DNA of 64,000 nucleotides from Azolla caroliniana (GCA_043228905.1 JBHGNT010000005.1:1178001-1242000), one strand, 5' to 3'. Shown: positions 1 through 11,179, counted from the first letter of the stretch. Translations and numbers: made by a program. The notes: generated by a model from the sequence alone, not told the origin.

Positions 1-579
1 TATGTAAATGTGAAATTAGTTACTCTCTACAGAATCTTGATTTTCAAAAAGAAATTTACGCTGACATTTGTACAACTGACTGATGCATCAAATTATTTTC
101 ATAGAAATGGGAGAGCCACAACTGTGAGAATATAGCGTCCTGTCATATTTCAAACATTTAATCTTTAGCATGGAGTTGTATAATATAGAAAGAAAGAAAA
201 TTCATAATGGTCCATAAGAATGACAAATATTATCTCATCAAAATGAGTAACAGAAGCTAAATGTGTTTTTAATCTAACTTCCTAAATATGAAAGGCTTAA
301 ATATCTGTAGGCATTTGTAACTGGTGGTGATTAGCACATGTGCCTGATCTCCACAGATGACTATAATTTTTTGCAAAAGAGAGTTAATGAGTAGTGTGTA
401 ATCTAAGACATCATGATCGCTATTTTCCTCTATGGTTCAGTTGCACTACTACCATTATGGGTAGTAAAAATTAAGAAAAGTTTGACTCATTGTGGCCACA
501 TATGCTTGCAATTGACGTTCAACATTGAAAATAGTACTCCATTCATTTTAGATCTACAAATATAGTTAAGCATACTTAC
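1..579. other. No gene recognised (left edge)
   Basis: AT-rich sequence with no convincing exon on either strand. I looked here for the missing N-terminal kinase exons of the MAPKKK that continues to the right and did not find the glycine-rich loop or the catalytic lysine region. If the minus-strand exon at 580-860 is real, this stretch would hold its following intron. Confidence 0.4.
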
Positions 580-860
580 ATAGGTGTATGTGAATATGTA
601 TATGGCCTCAATGGCTGCATCGTTGTTCTTGCTGCCCTCTAAGATAGAAGCTTGTTGGGTGTGTAAAGTCAAGAGATACCTTTGTTGTTCTCTGTATGTG
701 TGGATCTCAGTGTTATATGTCATCAATGAGTGTTTCACCTGATGTAGCATTTGTGGCATACCCTCTTGTTTTTTTCTAGAACTCATTAAACCATTAGAGA
801 GTGAAATAATTGAAGACTGACCACTATTTGGAGACCGTTCACATGTTGAAAGTTTGTGCG
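580..860 (-). CDS. Candidate internal exon, unknown coiled-coil-like protein
   Basis: An open minus-strand segment of about 93 codons is bounded by a strong acceptor (long T/C tract then CAG, exon starting at 860) and a strong donor (GTAAGT just below 580). The peptide is polar and rich in Gln, Lys, Glu, His and Thr. It contains QMLHQVKHSLMTYNTEIHTY and REQQRYLLTLHTQQASILEG, which looks helical or coiled-coil. I do not recognise the family. No neighbouring exons on the same strand could be supported, so it may be one exon of a gene whose other parts lie outside the window, or a relic. It sits 5' of, and opposite to, the MAPKKK exons. Confidence 0.35.
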
Positions 861-1683
861 CTGGAGGAAAGAAAAAAAACCCAACTTGATACTTGGTGTT
901 CATTCAGGTCTTTTCTTGAATCTTACTCAACACAAAGAGGTGATTCATACTTTGAAGAGTCTGATTGGGAAGGGAGAACAATAATTGTTATTTCCAGTAA
1001 AATTCCATTATTCAAGATGATGTTAACAATTAGGGGGCTTCTACATATTCGATGTCTACTATTGTTTTATCTCATAAGTAATCACCAACTGGCATCTGAA
1101 TATGTTAGTAGACTTTATTTTTCTGTAGATAGTTCATGTCCAGAATGCACCTGATTCCAATATCCAAAAATCAAAATATCTTCTTGATTTGGTGATCATC
1201 CACCTGTGTATCAAGTTTAACTTTCAAAAAGTTCTAGAAAGTTTCTTTTCGGGCCAGAAGTGATGCTCAATAGATTTTAAATAACTGCCACTAATGACGC
1301 ACTCTTTTGAAAGAAGTCATACGGATGATGTGTTTGAAAAGTATTTTTGTTTCTAATTTCTTTCTTTTATATAATATTGAAGATTTAATTATGACAATCT
1401 TGATGTTCTATACCCTTCAGCTTTATTTAGTATGTTCTGGATTGAAGCGTGTTTTCATACTGTGTTTTCTATATTGCTAATGTGCTTGTTTCTAGTGAGT
1501 TTTCCAATTTGATACTCTGTAGGATAGGAAATCACATCAAGTCCATATGACTGGAAATTTATTTAGTTCTCTTCAACAATGTAGTTAATTGTATGTTTTC
1601 TTCTTGATGAAATGAGGCTTTTAATTTTCGTCTTTCTTTTGCATGCACATTTTCTGACACTCAGAGGATTATACCTTTTGTAG
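861..1683. other. Intron or intergenic, no exon supported
   Basis: This stretch lies between the minus-strand exon candidate and the first visible MAPKKK exon. An open plus-strand stretch at 810-1154 resembles no kinase segment and has no coding character. It ends in a polypyrimidine tract and TAG acceptor at 1683. Confidence 0.4.
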
Positions 1684-3982
1684 GGACATTAAATGTGCCA
1701 ATGTTCTTGTAGACCAAGATGGGGTCGTGAAGCTGGCAGATTTCGGCATGGCAAAACTTGTAATACCTCTACTCATGTTTGATGAAATTGTAATTTTTTT
1801 ATGTCCTGTTACTTTTTGCTTCTGATTTTGCTCTATTGCCAATTGGAGCGCATAGGGAATTACTGTTGTTTGTATCTGAGTTAGCACTTATGTTGGTTCA
1901 TATTCTCTATCTCTTTCTACCCATGTTTTATTAATTGGGTTTTATTTCCATGTTACTTTCGATTGTTGATTTTGCTCAGATGGAGCTTGTAGTGGCTCAC
2001 TAGTGTTTGCATCTCAACAAACATTATACCCCAGTTCTTAGTTTATTGCTTGGTTACTAAGAAGTTTCGAAGTTTGTATATTTGATGTGTAACCTGATAG
2101 TTGTATTTAAGATCTGCATTATTTGTTAAGCTTAATATCCTATCCTTGCAGATTGGTAATGAGAAAGCTCAACTTTCATTCAAGGGAAGTCCTTATTGGA
2201 TGGCACCGGAGGTGACACATACATTCAATCATAATATTTTGTAACATATTTCAAAGCCACTTTTTCCTATTCATTTAATGTATTTTTTTTTTTGCATTCT
2301 ATATATAGGTTATCCAACAAAACAATGCAGGTTTTGAAGTTGCTGTAGATATATGGAGTCTCGGTTGCACAGTCATAGAGATGGCCACTGGCAAGCCTCC
2401 ATGGTTCCAATATGAAGGAGTGAGTTTATAGCTTTCATGTAGTCATATTCACCAAATAATGATTCAAGAAAAGTAACTCTTTATTTCTAACTTTTCCTAT
2501 ACATATAGATAGATCTATGTATTGTTACACCTACATTATAATATTCGAGACACTGCTTTTTAGGCAACCTATGGATTATACACCATAATGATATCATATG
2601 GTTTTCTTTGGTCCAGTATGCGGCAATGTTCAAGGTGATCAATTGCCATGATGTGCCAATCCCTGACACATTATCACCTATTGGACGTGAATTCATACGA
2701 CTGTGTCTGCAAAGAGACCCAGCAAAACGCCCATCAGCATCTACATTACTATGTCACCCCTTTGTTCAGCTGGATCGATTTATGCCATCCAATAGAATTT
2801 CACTCTCAGAGGTCCATACCATTTTGGCCAAAGAAAAAAACCTTGATGGCCTAAAAATTGATGATAATGCAAGTAACAAAAGTAATTTATGCATGTTCTT
2901 TTTTATCTCATTCCCAACTAGTGATTTTGAATATAGGCTGTGGTCGAGAGAATGACACGAAGGGAATATACCACTTCTGATATTGATCATGATCGAGTGA
3001 CTATACAACCTACATTGAGGTTAGTAGACTTGTTAGTACAAGATACATATGTATATAGTTTTGTTTTGTATGTTTTAAATGAAACCGGAGCTTGCGTTGA
3101 TTGGAGATACAGCCATGAGTCATGTCTACATATACTTAAAAAACAGGCCTGTATTAACTGTTTCAAAATTGTGAGGTGGCATCCTTCGAACAGATGTATA
3201 GGACAGCCATGAACGAACACACACAAAGATGTGTGTTACTTAAAACAGCCTTGACATATATATATGTATATATATATATCCAAACACCCCAAACTTTCCT
3301 TGGTTTTCAGAAATATCCTCACTTGGTTCTCTGAAAAATCACTAGAGCATTGATATCCAAAATTTTAGGAGCATTGGTTTGGTGTTCTATTTCATCTATA
3401 CATTTTGGTTTTGTACTTCCCCAATATGTAGAACCATGTATATACACACATGTATATGTTGATAGATCACAGTAATATTTATGTTAGATCATATTAAGCT
3501 GGTATAAGATCTTCTATGAATTTTTAATGTTTTGTATGAAATATGGTTTGCCGCAAGTAGATAGGGCTGTTTGGAGATGGTTCCATGTTTCCTATTTGTT
3601 GTGCCTCCTTTGACATTTCTTCCTCCATATCATTTGGTTGAATGTGGTCTAATATATGCTTGCTTGTAGTGATCCTGCTATTGGATCAACAACACACATG
3701 AAGCGAAGGGCAGGGCATGTCTCCCCACAACCATCTTTCCAAGCTCTGATGCATGTGTCACAGTCAGTTCCTTTGCACTCTAATATCCCGAATTCCCAAC
3801 TCGTCCCCGAAAATCGTGTCCCTATTTCAAGCAAGAGGTTCATTGGCAAATATGAACCAAATATTGCAAAGATGAGGCTTGTTGACCACCATGAGAATCA
3901 ATCCAGAGAAATATCAAGAACAGCTACACCTATTTCAAGCAAGAGGTTCACTAATAAATATGAGCCAAATACTAGATTTTAG
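1684..3982 (+). CDS. YDA-like: MAPKKK, YODA-like, C-terminal part (5' exons missing)
   Basis: Serine/threonine kinase of the plant YODA/MAPKKK3/MAPKKK5 (MEKK-like) group, which phosphorylates MAPKKs in developmental and stress cascades. Exons: 1684-1759, 2152-2211, 2309-2419, 2617-2868, 2937-3019, 3670-3982; all phases agree, giving 297 residues to the TAG stop. Visible motifs in order: catalytic loop [13 protein letters not shown] as LADFGMAKL, activation segment [12 protein letters not shown], then [21 protein letters not shown] and [22 protein letters not shown] (subdomains IX-XI). The tail after the kinase domain repeats ISSKRF twice. The first visible exon starts on the last base of the Arg codon of HRD. 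The ATP-binding lobe and regulatory N-terminus were not found in the preceding 1.7 kb, so the gene is either cut by the window edge or truncated. The 2868/2937 junction needs a GC donor to keep the frame. Confidence 0.85.
2869..2936 (+). other. Probable GC-AG intron (68 nt) in the MAPKKK gene
   Basis: The intron would start GCAAGT and end ATAG. Only this donor joins the kinase exon in phase to the following exon (GCT GTG GTC GAG AGA ATG). The two nearby GT donors, at 2873 and 2882, both leave phase 1 and run into a TGA 15 codons into the next exon. A weak in-phase GTCCAT donor exists at 2812. Confidence 0.55.
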
Positions 3983-5199
3983 ACCCCAAAGGTATGTACA
4001 GATGTGTACAGTTAATGAACGGCCAAAGGCGTAATTAAATTTGTACAATTTTTGTGGATTATTAGCATGATCAGAGGGACACTTTGTATTCTTGTTAAGG
4101 GTTAGTGGGATGCTTCTACTTGCTCTTAGTTGTTGCATATGCTACTTTTGAATACTGCCTCTTAGAATTTTTAGGGCACATAGAAAATCAGATTATTTTT
4201 TTCTTGTACATTGTTTGCACAACCTTGTTTTCTATAAAGGAAAAGGAAAAAAAGGACTTCATATATGTAATTTATACAACTTCGTGGGCATGCCTAATCT
4301 ACATCAGCAAAGAGTTTTTAGATTAGTTTTTGATCAATTGATGTTGAAAGGAGATATTGAACATATCCATAGGTTGAAATTGAAAGTTGAGCTGGTATCA
4401 GGAGTTTACTATTCAATTTTGAAATAAAGATAACCCATACTATTCAAGTTTACTAGTCTTATTGGCTGACCATCTTGCATTGATTTTTGTTTTTGATATG
4501 CATACATTGACAACAACGAGTAGCATTGTTTGAATGCTTACCTAGATATATATGAATCTACTTTTTTGAAACATATAATTCAGCAACTCAATTTCTCAAT
4601 TTGAGTCAGATTCTCATTTATTAGTCCACAGATCTTTATATATTGACCTTGGAAGATATCATCTATAATTCAAAAGTTGATTTGCCAAAGTAAATCTGGT
4701 GTTTTGAAGTTCTTTACAAAATCCATGCCATGTACTAATACGTTCTCCTCAATACCCTGAGAAGTGGATGTATTGGTCGTATCATCTGGACTTGTAGGCA
4801 TTTGATGTGAATGTAGCAAGACTTCAAGTATTATCTTCTTGTTAGAAATGGATCCATAGGTTTATGTGATACAATGTTATGGAAATAAGTACTTGAAAAG
4901 TTTACTCAGTGTGACAAGTGAATCCACATAAAGAACGTAGTGTTGTGAATTTGTCATCCATGAAATAGAATAATCAAGTTGAAAAATTTACCCCATGAAA
5001 GATGTGGTGTGACTAAGTAGTTTCCTAGCATTGGCACATGCATGAGCCTGAAACCAAGATCTGAAGGTTATGTTTGTGATGTGTGAGTGAGAGTTATTTT
5101 CGCCATATTTTTCCTTCATTTGGGGTTTCGTAGTTTGCACTAATAATATCATATCCTTTAGTAGACATAATCATAGCCATTTGTAGGGGAATGAGCATT
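3983..5199. other. Intergenic: MAPKKK 3' region and peroxidase 3' flank
   Basis: AT-rich sequence with short chance ORFs only. It should contain the 3' UTR of the MAPKKK. No repeat family was recognised. Confidence 0.4.
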
Positions 5200-5416
5200 C
5201 TTCATTACACGAAAAGAGAGATACAAATTGGAGACGAGGTAGGGAGCCGCTTATGCAGCTCTCCGTTTCATAGGGATGAAAAACTAGTCGGAATGATGAA
5301 CTAATTAATGCTTAGGAGTTATTCGACTTGATGCAAAGGTGACTTCAAAACATGACCAGCCATAAAAAAGAGAGGGTGAAGCAAACAAGGGGGTTTCATG
5401 AGTGGCATATTGAATG

Positions 5417-6923
5417 TCAATTGGGAGCAGAGCATCTCTTCCGAATGACTCCCTGATTGCCAGTGAGCACGCCTAGTTGGCTCATCTTGACCATGGAGAT
5501 GCTGAATTGTTGGAAGAACTGGGCCTGATTTTGGGCGTACAGTTGAACGAGTTGCATGGTGTCAGTGGCATTCAAGAGCTCGGCATCGGTGTGAAAGATG
5601 GCCCTCTTGGCCAATATGTTCTGGAAATAGGCATTGTCGAACAGATCCTCGGTGATGAAGTCTAGGTGGACGGTTTGGCGTTGCTTGGCCGGACTGTTGG
5701 CGGGCAGGCAAATTCGAGATAGATTGGCAGCGAAGGCCGGGTTTAGGTCCGGCGACACGATAGGTGTGATTTGTGGATCCACAATCCGGCAATGAGCGCG
5801 GCCGATCGTGTGTGCTCCTGGAACAAAATTGGTAGTAAACATATAAATTTAAGGTCTCAGTAGGTAAAGAATTTTGCAGGGGGTTTGATTGTGTAGGGGT
5901 ATAGCTCGCGACAGAAACACATTTTGCGGGGCATGGATTTACCGGAGAGGGACACGAGGTCTCGGCTATCCAATCCGTGATTCTGGAAGTTCTGTTTCAA
6001 TGCAGTGATGCTGAATGTTGGGGGAGGAATATTATTGATTACCGTCTGATTTGTTGCGGCAGAGAGGCTATCTCGACGCCCAGTTGCGATCGGGATATTT
6101 GGCCCTCCAACCTGCAGAGATTAGATGGGAAGACATGGATGGACAGGACATATCATATCACTAATGGGTACATGACACACACACACACAAAAAAGGCATA
6201 GCTTTTTTTGTTTTTTGTTATAGAAAAAGAAGAACCCGGAGCATATATGTACCAAACGAACTGCAATGGCTGTCGATAGGGCTATGGTATCCGCGCAAGA
6301 CACGACCCCGGGGCACACTTGTTCCAAGGAAGCCTTGATGTTGTCGAGAAGTTGGACGGACGAAATGCGGATGGACTGGTTGTTCGGAGTCGCGGTGAGT
6401 TCGGTGGTGGGCCGGAGGAGTAGAATGGACGCATCACAACCCTATTATGATGGGTATCAAAACCAAATTATGTCCAAGTTGTTTAGATTCTAAATGGACG
6501 TGGTATAACCATCCCTCCCGCAGTTGTATGAGAATTGATTGTAAATACCTGGACAAAACAATCGTGAAACATAATGCGAAGGATGCCAGCAGCTTGGCCC
6601 GGGTTGTTTCGAATGATGGGTGCAAGTTGGTTTTGGATGACATTAAAGACTTGTGGGCAAGAAGTGCTATAGAAATTTGGGGACATCCCTACAGGTGTTG
6701 GCACATTATTAACATTGGGTGTAGGATAACTAGAAATCGTGGGAGGTTTGGTGTTTGGATTCGGCGTGGATGTGACGGGCCTAAATTGAGCGTTCGACTT
6801 AATGACACTCAAATCGAGCCACATTAACATGCACATGATCAAATGTAGCTGCACCGCAATCCTCTTATTCATTTGTACATCATGGTGGAAGGAACGTTTG
6901 TTGGATAAGTTTGTTGCTGCCAT
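5417..6923 (-). CDS. PRX: Class III secretory peroxidase, copy A
   Basis: Haem peroxidase (EC 1.11.1.7) secreted to the cell wall or vacuole; the family uses H2O2 to oxidise phenolics and monolignols. Exons on the minus strand: 6923-6549, 6441-6253, 6111-5943, 5817-5417, in the classical four-exon layout, 377 residues. Distal site R116 and H120 in LRIMFHDCFVQGCDAS; proximal H247 in LSGAHTIGRAHC. All eight disulphide cysteines are visible (CPQ, HDC, GCD, QVC, VSCAD, AHC, RIC, RC near the end). Distal and proximal Ca2+ motifs are present (HDCFVQGCDAS; DFITEDLFDN). A second Met at residue 18 begins a better signal peptide (MNKR, hydrophobic core, cleavage near SNA-Q). A Pro/Thr/Asn-rich stretch at residues 46-80 precedes the usual mature start. 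The common AARD motif after VSCAD is replaced by STAIA. Confidence 0.93.
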
Positions 6924-7148
6924 GATGATGTGGAACTTGCCTGGTAGCTGCAATATAAAATCATAAATTAACGTTTATATGCATCATGTTAAAACCTACT
7001 GGATGGATGATGGGGTCTAATTATGATTAGGCATCTTAATTACCTTTTTAGGATGAAGCTTGATTTATGACAAAAAACTGATGCCTAGAGACCTAAAGGA
7101 TTAGTTGAAGACTGATGGGTAGGGTGAGCTGAACTTGACACTTACAAA

Positions 7149-7158
7149 CTATATATAG
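7149..7158 (-). promoter_or_regulatory. Candidate TATA box of peroxidase A
   Basis: CTATATATAG on the minus strand, about 225 bp upstream of the chosen ATG. The leader may contain an intron: a donor-like AAAAAGGTAATT and an acceptor-like TATATTGCAG lie between the two. This is inferred from position only. Confidence 0.4.
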
Positions 7159-7160
7159 GC

Positions 7161-8990
7161 GGGTGTGTGAATGTTTTTGTAATACCTATCCCAATATATT
7201 CTATCTTTCTTTAGGTTATCATTTCTTAACTACTCTCACTAGATGAGTGAGTGAGTGTGGTTGTGGAATAGCTTACAAGGGCCTTTTCTTATACTTTTCG
7301 GATCTTTTTGGTCTCTCCTTAGCTACCATCATTACCCAAAGTAAGTGATCACATAATGTATCTACGTGCTACCCATGCTAAATGTTATAGAATGGCACCA
7401 TTCTTGTAGTATGTTTATATACGCTCTGCATAATATTACTTGACTGATGCTATTTACCTAAGGCAAACACAGGATAATGATTCAGCTCTCATAAAAACAG
7501 TTGGAAGAGAAGAGCAAATGATCTCTAAGAGAGAATAATAATTGAATGAGAACACGTATTGAGCAGATTTGAACTCACACCTTTCGAACGGGCACACTAA
7601 TTGGTCCGCTGTTTAAAACTCATTTTTACTAAATGTTTTCATCAATAATTGAATTGACACTCTGCGCTCATCCGGTGAACCATTGAAGCCCATGTTTTGT
7701 TTGTGGATAGTTTTCTTCGTGCATGTAGTAGAGTAATTTCGTTGAAATTCATAAAACCCTTCTTTGCATTGGCACATAATTTCTAGAAATGTTTTTAGCG
7801 AACAGGCACTGATTTCTCAAACATTCAATATATATTTAGTACTATATGGTTGAGTAAAGCAATGTGGCAATTTCCAATAAGAATTGACACAAATTCACCT
7901 AGCATTTCTAGTAAGCGAGAGCAACTTTGTCCATAACACTCCTACCGTCTACGTAAGGGTCAAATGCAAAGCAAATATGGCAATGAAAAAAAGGTTACTT
8001 CCAGTTGGCAAGGTTTAAAAAGCCGACACTTATTTCAAAGACATGTTATGTTAACTCTGGGTGATGAAGAGTAATTGTCCACATACTTCCATTCCACTCA
8101 TAGGTAATTGTCCACAAAGCAAGGTCGTGGCACATTAAAGATGTTTACGGCCAGTCCCATTAAAGTTGTTGGACTGCTAGCATCTACTTGCATTTGCAGA
8201 AAGCCCATCATAAAACGAAATGACCATACATTATGTGGGAATCATGGGTTCTTATTGAAGAAGCATCTTGCCCTACAAATATTTCCCCCATCGAAGTGTT
8301 AATACTCTTATAGCTTAAGTAGGTAAGACAATCATATTCTATCATCAACCAAAAACCCTTGCATCTAGCAAGGCAATTTCCCATTTAAAAAGTCCTTATT
8401 TTCGCTCGATCAAAACTATGCACAAGTGTTTATACACATTGATATACATGATTTCTTTGGTTACTTGAAACCAAACTAATACAACTGAAATTGTCTAATG
8501 CATAATCTTTAGTACCATTGAGATAATAATCCTAAAATTTCAATTTCCTATACTCACCAAACAAAACCAGTAGAATTAATCAGAGTGTTCAGCAATCGCC
8601 ATAGACTTAACTTGAGTAGGTTGTATTCATTTGGGCCATTTAACCTATAGCAAATCTTGGCTGTATTCATACACATTGGTATACATATTTTGTTTGATTT
8701 TCTAGAAATCGAACTAATGGAAGTTATATTATTTGACCCATATTCTTAGTATTATTAATGCAACATTCATTGAATATATAAATTTCTATTATTAAACAAA
8801 AATTAATAGCATAAGTAGGAGAATGTTGTTTGCATAACATATCACTGCTAAATACGAGAATGTGACAACCAGAAATCATTAATCCAATCATGGTTCATGT
8901 ACAATTTTTGTGCTTGGTAACCAAAGAAAATATTCTGATTAAGAATATTAAGAGATTTTAACTCCGAAAGTTCACTTGTGGGTATGTTAT
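7161..8990. other. Intergenic between peroxidase A and the Ycf49-like gene
   Basis: AT-rich with no coding exon recognised. A tRNA-like patch with a B-box-like sequence read on the minus strand lies near 7575-7600; it may be an old SINE relic but cannot be assigned. Confidence 0.4.
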
Positions 8991-8997
8991 GTCCACA

Positions 8998-9808
8998 TCA
9001 CTTCTCAAGATTTTGGTTCTGGGATGATTTATAGATTCGATATGCAGCTAGCCACATGGTGAAATTGCCTAGGAATGTCAAGCCAGCTTGTAGAACCACC
9101 AAGATCTACAAACAAAACACACATATATAAGAGTAAACAGCATTGGCGTCAATAAGCTTGGGTAAAACTAACAGAACAAATTTGAAGCATTAAGAAAACA
9201 CCTCGAGGGAAGGAGCATTATAGAAGAAATGCCATGTACATGCACACATTGCACCGCCCAATAAAGGAACCTTGAGCATCATCCAGGTAAAAACAAAACC
9301 AAACAAAAAATTAGCAAAGAAAAATAGTTGGTTAATACTGAAGTGTTGGCTATGGAAATAATTAGAAAACTGGGATTGAGTATTTTGATTCAAAGAGAAA
9401 AAACACCAAAATAACCCTCAGAACCCATTTTACGAGGGGATAAACAGTGCAAGATTTTAACATCTCTAACAGATTGTGGTATGTAATTTACAGGGGGATA
9501 AACAAGGTTTTACCATCACAAACCATAGGAGTATATGGTTAATGTTGATATCGTAAGAACTTTGGAGAATTGTCATAGTGCTTGGGTGATATTTGGAGAC
9601 CATCCCCAACGAAGAACCTCAGGTAAGGATACAAGGTTTTATGCCCCTAGGTTAGAAGTCATATATGTATATAGTATATACATACATACAATTGCTCAAT
9701 TGCTAAGTTTGCCCAATGGAGACCAGGAGCTCATAGGTTCAACCCAAGACCTTGGGCTAGTAGTGTAACCAACTTGCTATTAACTACTAGGGTAAGGTAA
9801 TTACGATA

Positions 9809-9884
<76 letters not shown>

Positions 9885-10011
9885 CCATCCCCCACGAGAG
9901 GCCTTTCCACGCAGCATTTCCAGGTGTATCACCATACTCCCACACCAATGCCATAGCTATGACCCTGCTAGGACAGGGACAGAGATTATTATCAGAACGT
10001 TCACAACAACG

Positions 10012-10047
<36 letters not shown>

Positions 10048-10751
10048 ATTTGCAGGGGCCCAACATGATCCATGGGACCAAACCATCAGCGACAGAGCAT
10101 GTACTTGTTTACTTAGATTTCTTCAAATCTATATATATCAATTAACGTCTATATGACACATATTGGAGGTTATATGTAGTAATATGTGAGTGTGTCAATG
10201 TGTGTGTACAACTAATAACAAATAAGATAGAACAGAGCAAGTTATTGCATAGATCTTCTGATGACAAAAACATATTTTTCTTGTTCTTAGTATGTGTATG
10301 TGAATATGTATATGTATCTATGTAGAGATTATATGCATGTATGTATAAAATACCATTCAACAACGCTCGCGACATGAATGGACCATGTTGGGAGGGATAG
10401 AGCATTGGGCGGTTCTCTAGACATCCAATCCTCGATCACAGAAGAAGCAACCTCTGCAGAGAAAGAAACAGAAGCAGAAGCCGAATTATGAGATGATGAT
10501 GCCAAAGTGAAGAGACAACATGCCGCTGCAGTGATTGGTAGAGAAACATTTGATAATCTCCTCCTGTATTCTGTGTACGTAGAATCTGAACAATCTGTCG
10601 ACGAAGGAGGAGGAAGAGCAGGAGGGATGATTTCAGTGCGTCGATGTGCAGAGGAAGAAACCCTAGAAGATGATGATGATGATGATGATGATGATGAAAG
10701 AGCAGAGAAAACCCGAGAACAAAATGGTGCTGAAGTTAACAAATACGCCAT
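8998..10751 (-). CDS. Ycf49-like / DUF2499 plastid membrane protein
   Basis: Nuclear-encoded relative of algal and cyanobacterial Ycf49 (DUF2499), a small membrane protein of unknown function. Exons on the minus strand: 10751-10354, 9964-9886, 9270-9202, 9105-8998; phases agree, giving 217 residues. The N-terminus (about 100 residues) is Ser-rich, with a run of Ser near residues 19-30, and looks like a chloroplast transit peptide. The conserved core reads LPTWSIHVASVVEW, VIAMALVWEYGDTPGNAAW, KGLSWGM, ALCACTWHFFYN-like (here GGAMCACTWHFFYNAPSLE), then LVVLQAGLTFLGNFTMWLAA and YRIYKSS: hydrophobic helices around the invariant Trp and His residues. The second intron's donor (GTCTCT) lies at the edge of a CT/TA microsatellite, which may weaken splicing. 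The start was chosen as the first ATG giving a transit peptide. Assignment rests on remembered family motifs. Confidence 0.82.
9690..9810 (+). mobile_element. Internally deleted tRNA-derived SINE copy in an intron
   Basis: It contains the same blocks as the SINEs at 48.0-49.2 kb: a TTGCCCAATGGAGACCAG core, AGGTTCAACCC (B-box like), and the right-end block CTACTAGGGTAAGGTAATTAC. The two ends are brought together by loss of the middle. It runs directly into an (ATCT)n tract. It lies in intron 2 of the Ycf49-like gene. Confidence 0.65.
9809..9884 (+). repeat. Compound microsatellite (ATCT)n-(TA)n-(GA)n
   Basis: Three adjacent simple repeats: ATCT to about 9839, TA to 9860, GA to 9884. The GA tract, read on the minus strand as CT, abuts exon 2 of the Ycf49-like gene and forms the bases after its GT donor. 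Confidence 0.95.
10014..10046 (+). repeat. (TG)n microsatellite
   Basis: About 16 TG units inside intron 1 of the Ycf49-like gene. On the minus strand this is a CA/AC tract, 50 bp before the exon 2 acceptor. Confidence 0.95.
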
Positions 10752-10775
10752 GAAATCTGTGCGCTGAAGTGGCAC

Positions 10776-11029
10776 TGCTCGCACGGTATACGTATATGTA
10801 TATGTATTTAGAGAAATAGCCCTACATGTAATTGTGGTTTCCTTTGTGTGTACAGTGTGTGTAAGCCCATTTGAGGTAATGCTTAAGAGAGAGAGAGAGA
10901 GAGAGAGAGCTCGCACGGTATATGTAATCGTGGTTTCCTTTGTGTGTGTGTGTAAGCCCATTTGAGGTAATGCTTAAGAGAGAGAGAGAGAGAGAGAGAG
11001 CTTGCACGGTATATGTAATCGTGGTTTCC

Positions 11030-11070
<41 letters not shown>

Positions 11071-11142
11071 GCCCATTTGAGGTAATGCTTAAGAGAGAGA
11101 GAGAGAGAGAGAGCTTGCACGGTATATGTAATCGTGGTTTCC

Positions 11143-11175
<33 letters not shown>

Positions 11176-11176
11176 T
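10776..11176 (+). repeat. Minisatellite of about four units with internal microsatellites
   Basis: Units begin at GCACGGTAT (10781, 10913, 11004, 11117). Each contains GTGGTTTCCTTTG, a variable (TG)n tract, AAGCCCATTTGAGGTAATGC and a variable (GA)n tract. Unit length differs (132, 91 and 113 bp between starts) mainly through the GT and GA runs. The first unit is diverged. The array starts 25 bp upstream of the start codon of the Ycf49-like gene, so it occupies that gene's leader or promoter. Confidence 0.93.
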
Positions 11177-11179
11177 ATG

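Larger units (their letters stand above)
5200..7160. repeat. Inverted-duplication arm A (peroxidase gene plus flanks)
   Basis: This arm is the reverse complement of 13600-15640 across four exons, the introns and about 200 bp of 3' flank. Similarity fades to short blocks upstream of the start codon; a shared CTTCAT...TAAAAGGTA block in the leader suggests the promoter was once included. Arm B carries about 100 extra bases in the 3' flank, around 15413-15530. The arms are separated by about 6.4 kb. Confidence 0.8.

Noticed and set aside
5477-6827. Plus-strand ORFs across peroxidase A and the matching minus-strand ORFs across peroxidase B
   Set aside because: They are antisense shadows of the peroxidase exons.
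7550-7625. tRNA gene or SINE on the minus strand
   Set aside because: Only a loose B-box-like GATTTGAACTCAC is visible; no A box, tail or target duplication.
9202-9393. ORF with FFFANFLFGFVFTWMM resembling a TLC-domain membrane segment
   Set aside because: The N-terminal half is intron sequence. Only the last 23 codons (VPLLGGAMCACTW...) are an exon, and they fit the DUF2499 gene in phase.
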